Position numbers and translations under genes: made by a program. Shown here one piece after another: positions 60,543-64,000 of a DNA stretch of 64,000 nt (the first letter of the stretch is position 1; each line of letters begins with the position of its first letter). Source of the DNA: CBDFKU01 sp965248975 (GTDB lineage Bacteria; Chloroflexota; Dehalococcoidia; Lucifugimonadales; JAGWBF01); contig CBDFKU010000020.1 in the NCBI GenBank assembly GCA_965248975.1, positions 310,001-374,000 on the forward strand, read 5' to 3'. The notes below the pieces were generated by a model, which was not told where the DNA came from, did no database searches, and was given only the letters and a program-made list of their open reading frames with translations.

Positions 60543-63500
60543 CTATTCCCAGGCGCCAGCGGCCGCCTCGAACCCCTGGAGCATCTCCACCAGGTCCAGC
60601 ACGCCCGCTTCGCCCTTCAGCCTGGAGGATAGCGTGACATGCTGCCAGCCCAGCAGGAACCTCAAGTAGGTGGCCTGAGACACGGGCTCCACCTCCCGGC
60701 GCAGCCCGCTTATGGTGGCCCGGTGGATCCGGGCCAGGATCCTCCTGTCGCAGAACTCCTCTTCGTCGGCGCCGGGGCGGAAGCGCCCCCGGAGGACCAG
60801 GCCCTCGGCCTCGATCTGGGCGACAGCGATGCCAACCGATCCCGGCGAAAGGCTCAGCGTCCGGGCCAGCTCTTCCACCGTGAATGGGCCGGAGCACTCG
60901 GCATGGCCTCGGACGAGGGATAGGACCGCCTCATCCTGAGAGACCTCCGGATGCGAACCGAGGGCTCCCTGAGGCTCGGGCTCCAGCCGCCCATCGGGGA
61001 AGGCGGCCACGGCCACCGGGAGGCCCTCGGCAGGGACCCAGGCAGAGCCGCCGTCGGGAAGGCGGAGGCGGAAGGCCCGGTCGTCCCGGACAAGCTGGCC
61101 GAACCAGTCCTCCATCTCGGAAGGGTCGTAGCCCATTTTCACGTTAAGGGCATTAGCCTGCGGAAACAGCCCCAGGATGAGCAGGGCGTCGTGGAGCTCG
61201 TCGGCATCCCGTATTCGGGGCCAGGCGTTCTCCGACTCTTCAGCAATGGCGTTGGGGTCCAAGGCCGCCAGGTCCCTTGAGTCATCTGGTAGGGCGCGCC
61301 TCAGTGAGACCGCCCTGGCCCGCCGCTCCTCCAGGGGAGCATCGTCCAGGAAAGCGTAGGGCAGAGCATTGAGGACCTGGTGGGCGAACACCGAGGGCTG
61401 CACGGTATCCCTGGCGTAGACCTCGATGCCACCGCCTTCGATGTCGGCGAGTATGCCCATCAGGCCCTTGAGGTCGGTGGCCTCCGTCAGGCAGTCGCGA
61501 AGGGTCTCGAAGACCAGCGGATGGTCGGGGACCTCGATGTCCCCCGGGACGGCGTTGTCCTGGCAGGCCACCTGGGCGGGAAAGACGGCGGCCAGCAGGT
61601 CGTCAGAGCGCATCCGCTGCAAGGGGGCGGGCACCTTCCGTCCGCCGGTGTGGCGCAGCACCGCCAGAGCCCTGGAGGCGTCCCACCGCCAGCGGGTCGC
61701 GAAGAGGGGTGCCTGAAGTATAGCCTGGGTCAGCAGCTCTTCCACGTTGCGGGTCGAAACGCTGGTGAAGGCGCCGTCCAGAGGGAAGGATAGCTGGGGC
61801 CCTAAGGACAGGTTGATGCCGTCGTCGGTGGCCGAGGCCTGGAGCTCCAGGTCGAAGGTGCGGCAGATACGTTTGCGCAGCACCATCCCCCAGGCCCGGT
61901 TGATCCGCGCGCCGAAGGGGGAGTGGATCACGATCTGCATGCCGCCGCTCTCGTCGAAGAACCGCTCGGCCACCACCCGCCGCGCGGTGGGCACCATGCC
62001 CAGTATCCGCTTGCCTTCCTCCAGATAGGCCACGATCTGGCGGGCCGCCTCTTCGGTGATCCCGGCTTCGTCCACGGCCCAGCCGACGGCCTCTTCCGGA
62101 CTGTGAAGGATCTGGTCTATACCGTCCCGGACCTGGGTGATCTGCTCCGAGAGCTCCCGGGTACGTCCCGGGGCCTCGCCCAGCCAGAAGGGGATGCTGG
62201 GGGACATGCCCTGGGCCTCCTGGACCCGCACACGGCCGCTCTCGACCCGGCGGATTTTCCAGGGGGTGTTGCCAAGCAGGAACACATCCCCCGCCATGCT
62301 CTCAATCGCAAAGTCCTCGTTCACCGTACCCACGAAGGTACCTTCCGGGTCGGCCACCACGTCGTAGTCGGCGTTGTCTGGGATGGCGCCGCCGCTGGTC
62401 ATGGAGAACAGCCGGGCCCCCCGGCGTCCACGCAGACGGCTATTAACCCCGTCGCGATGGAGGAAGGCCCCGCTGCGGCCCTGCCGGGGAGCGAACCCGC
62501 GGGATAGGACCTCCAGCACCTGGTCGTACTTCTCTCTGGGCAGGTCCTGGTAGGGGTATGCCCGGCTGCAGAGGTCGAACAGGTCGTCTTCGCCCCAGTC
62601 TTCGGCGGCGCAGGCGGCCACCACCTGCTGGGCCAGCACGTCCAGGGGCCATGGCGGTATAGAAAGGGTGTCCAGGAGGCCGAGGCGAACGGCCCTGGCC
62701 AGGGCGGCGCACTCCACCAGCTCGTCCCTGGTCAGGGGGAACAGGCGCCCTTTGGGAGTTGCCCCAGTGGAGTGGCCGGAGCGACCCACCCGCTGGAGAA
62801 GCAGGCCAATCGATCGGGGAGACCCGATCTGGCACACCAAGTCCACCACCCCCACGTCGATGCCCAGCTCCAGGGAGGCCGTTGCCACACACACCTTCAC
62901 CTCGCCCAGCTTGAGCTTCTGCTCGGCGGCCAGACGGGTGCTGCGGGAGAGACTGCCGTGGTGGGCCACCACCGCTTCCTCCCCCAGCCGTTCCGATAGC
63001 TGGTGGGCCACCCGCTCCACCAGCCGGCGGGTGTTCACGAACACCAGGGTGGTTCCGTGGGAACGCACAAGCTCGGCGATGGCGTCCAGGGTCTCGCCCC
63101 ACATCTCGTGGGTGGCTACCGGCCCCAGCTCCCTCTGGGTGGGAAGCTCGATGGCCAGGTCGATGGTCCGTGCGTGCCCCGTATCGACGATAGTGCAGTC
63201 GGGGGTGCCGTCCGGGGAGAGGTTTCGGGTCCCCACCAGGAAGCGGGCCACTTCGTCGATGGGCCGCTGGGTGGCCGAGAGGCCTATCCGGGTGATGGGA
63301 TCGTCGGCCAGCTCGCATAGACGCTCGACTGAGAGGGACAGGTGGGAGCCCCGCTTGTTGCCCGCCACCGCGTGGATCTCGTCCAGGATGAGGGTTTTCA
63401 CCCCCTTCAGGCCCCGGCGTCCGCTCTTGGACGTGAGCAGGATGTACAGGGACTCTGGGGTGGTGAGCAGGATGTGGGGAGGCCGCCTGGCCATCTTCTG

Positions 63501-63881
63501 GCGCTCGGACGCCTTGGTGTCCCCGGTGCGGACGGCCACCCTGATCTCCGGGATCGATACGCCCAGCTTCTCGCCCAGCTCCGATATCTCTTCCAGGGGG
63601 GCAGCCAGGTTTTTCTGGATGTCGTTGGACAGGGCCTTCAGGGGAGAGACGTACACCACCTGGGTAACGTCGGGCAGCGGCTCCTCGATCCCCTGGCGCA
63701 CCAGGGCGTCGATGCAGGTGAGGAAGGCCGACAGTGTCTTGCCGGACCCAGTGGGGGCGGCGATGAGGGTGTGGCTGCCCCCGGAGATGGCGGGCCAGCC
63801 CAGGGCCTGGGCTTGAGTCGGCTCGGAGAACCTGCCGTTAAACCACTCTTGGATTACGGGGTGGAAAATGGACAGGGACAT
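60543..63881 (-). CDS. lhr: Lhr-type DEXH ATP-dependent helicase, truncated by TAG
   Basis: 1,112 residues of what would be a ~1,440-residue Lhr. Walker A is AAPTGSGKTLSAF, the DEIH box LILDEIHAVAGNKRG, motif III SATQRP, motif VI LQRVGRSGHS. The DEAD-associated domain (about 630-800) follows with RVVAERFFDESGGMQIVIHS and FGARINRAWGMVLRKRICRT. The protein stops after GAWE where intact relatives continue. Lhr unwinds RNA-DNA hybrids 3' to 5' and belongs to DNA repair and stress response. The core helicase remains complete, so partial activity is possible. The gene neighbours the repair island. Confidence 0.92.
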   Translation of the reverse strand: MSLSIFHPVIQEWFNGRFSEPTQAQALGWPAISGGSHTLIAAPTGSGKTLSAFLTCIDALVRQGIEEPLPDVTQVVYVSPLKALSNDIQKNLAAPLEEISELGEKLGVSIPEIRVAVRTGDTKASERQKMARRPPHILLTTPESLYILLTSKSGRRGLKGVKTLILDEIHAVAGNKRGSHLSLSVERLCELADDPITRIGLSATQRPIDEVARFLVGTRNLSPDGTPDCTIVDTGHARTIDLAIELPTQRELGPVATHEMWGETLDAIAELVRSHGTTLVFVNTRRLVERVAHQLSERLGEEAVVAHHGSLSRSTRLAAEQKLKLGEVKVCVATASLELGIDVGVVDLVCQIGSPRSIGLLLQRVGRSGHSTGATPKGRLFPLTRDELVECAALARAVRLGLLDTLSIPPWPLDVLAQQVVAACAAEDWGEDDLFDLCSRAYPYQDLPREKYDQVLEVLSRGFAPRQGRSGAFLHRDGVNSRLRGRRGARLFSMTSGGAIPDNADYDVVADPEGTFVGTVNEDFAIESMAGDVFLLGNTPWKIRRVESGRVRVQEAQGMSPSIPFWLGEAPGRTRELSEQITQVRDGIDQILHSPEEAVGWAVDEAGITEEAARQIVAYLEEGKRILGMVPTARRVVAERFFDESGGMQIVIHSPFGARINRAWGMVLRKRICRTFDLELQASATDDGINLSLGPQLSFPLDGAFTSVSTRNVEELLTQAILQAPLFATRWRWDASRALAVLRHTGGRKVPAPLQRMRSDDLLAAVFPAQVACQDNAVPGDIEVPDHPLVFETLRDCLTEATDLKGLMGILADIEGGGIEVYARDTVQPSVFAHQVLNALPYAFLDDAPLEERRARAVSLRRALPDDSRDLAALDPNAIAEESENAWPRIRDADELHDALLILGLFPQANALNVKMGYDPSEMEDWFGQLVRDDRAFRLRLPDGGSAWVPAEGLPVAVAAFPDGRLEPEPQGALGSHPEVSQDEAVLSLVRGHAECSGPFTVEELARTLSLSPGSVGIAVAQIEAEGLVLRGRFRPGADEEEFCDRRILARIHRATISGLRREVEPVSQATYLRFLLGWQHVTLSSRLKGEAGVLDLVEMLQGFEAAAGAWE

Positions 63882-63941
63882 AGGTCAAGTTTAGCACAGA
63901 AGTACCGCCCCGCACTCCACCCCCCTGTCAGTGGGGAACTC

Positions 63942-64000
63942 GTCATTCCGGCGGAAGCCGGAATCCATGGCCTGACTGGACCGGCTTTCGCCGGTGTGAC
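63942..64000. repeat. Dispersed palindromic repeat at the window edge
   Basis: GTCATTCCGGCGGAAGCC (63942-63959) is complementary, with two or three mismatches, to GGCTTTCGCCGGTGTGAC (63983-64000). The left arm also contains its own small palindrome ATTCCGGC/GCCGGAAT. The sequence type GTCATTCCGGC(G)AAAGCCGGAATCC is a common dispersed repeat of bacterial genomes, possibly a MITE. The stretch 63882-63941 contains no gene. Confidence 0.6.

Noticed and set aside
1..64000. tRNA, rRNA and replication-origin signals
   Set aside because: I looked for T-loop-like GGTTCGAATCC patterns, conserved rRNA stretches and DnaA-box clusters and saw none convincing. A tRNA or Rfam scan would be needed to exclude them fully.

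Overview
The window is GC-rich, densely coded bacterial chromosome. It has no rRNA, tRNA or CRISPR array that I can see. The gene content suggests a free-living, aerobic or facultative member of the Chloroflexota, probably an environmental genome: OmpR-type two-component systems, a split DipZ-like CcdA/thioredoxin pair, DM13 and DUF4331 proteins, a giant DUF11/YD-repeat surface protein, Ku/LigD end joining and palindromic intergenic repeats. That assignment is inference from gene content, not from a marker gene.

Layout. 0.1-6.7 kb: an ABM monooxygenase, then a leftward run (thioredoxin-like tlpA, ccdA, response regulator, histidine kinase) now split by an IS630 element sitting exactly on the tlpA stop codon, then a CopC-type lipoprotein with ten Met/acid-rich 9-residue repeats. 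6.9-8.9 kb: an intact IS1182 element. 9.0-17.0 kb: a membrane protein with two DM13 domains, a GH15 (trehalase/glucoamylase-type) and glucose dehydrogenase pair, then a type II NADH dehydrogenase fused to a membrane module that recurs three times in the translationally coupled next gene. 17-20 kb: a TPR protein and a DUF4331 protein. 20.2-21.6 kb: an IS110 element with a probable bridge RNA. 21.5-32.4 kb: a 3.6k-residue DUF11/caspase-like/beta-helix/YD-repeat protein whose 5' end was removed at the IS110 junction. 32.4-35.7 kb: a serine hydrolase, a PH-like membrane protein and a B12-binding radical SAM enzyme.

36-44.5 kb is a leftward operon of two giant FtsX-type permeases and two ABC ATPases. 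44.7-53.2 kb is a signalling and export unit: a DUF2680 protein, response regulator and histidine kinase, followed by a MacA/MacB-like exporter and a DUF5666 protein. Both promoters carry the same 17-bp tandem element exactly 10 bp before the -10 box, so the regulator probably controls itself and the exporter. 53.2-59.5 kb is a DNA repair island: Ku, a stand-alone ATP ligase, a DUF72 protein, LigD and a 3-methyladenine glycosylase-like protein. 59.5-63.9 kb is an Lhr-type helicase interrupted by one in-frame amber codon.

The most unusual items are the NDH-2 membrane-module system, the caspase-like domain inside the YD-repeat giant, the twin regulated promoters, the candidate IS110 bridge RNA, and the Met/acid-rich CopC and DM13 proteins.
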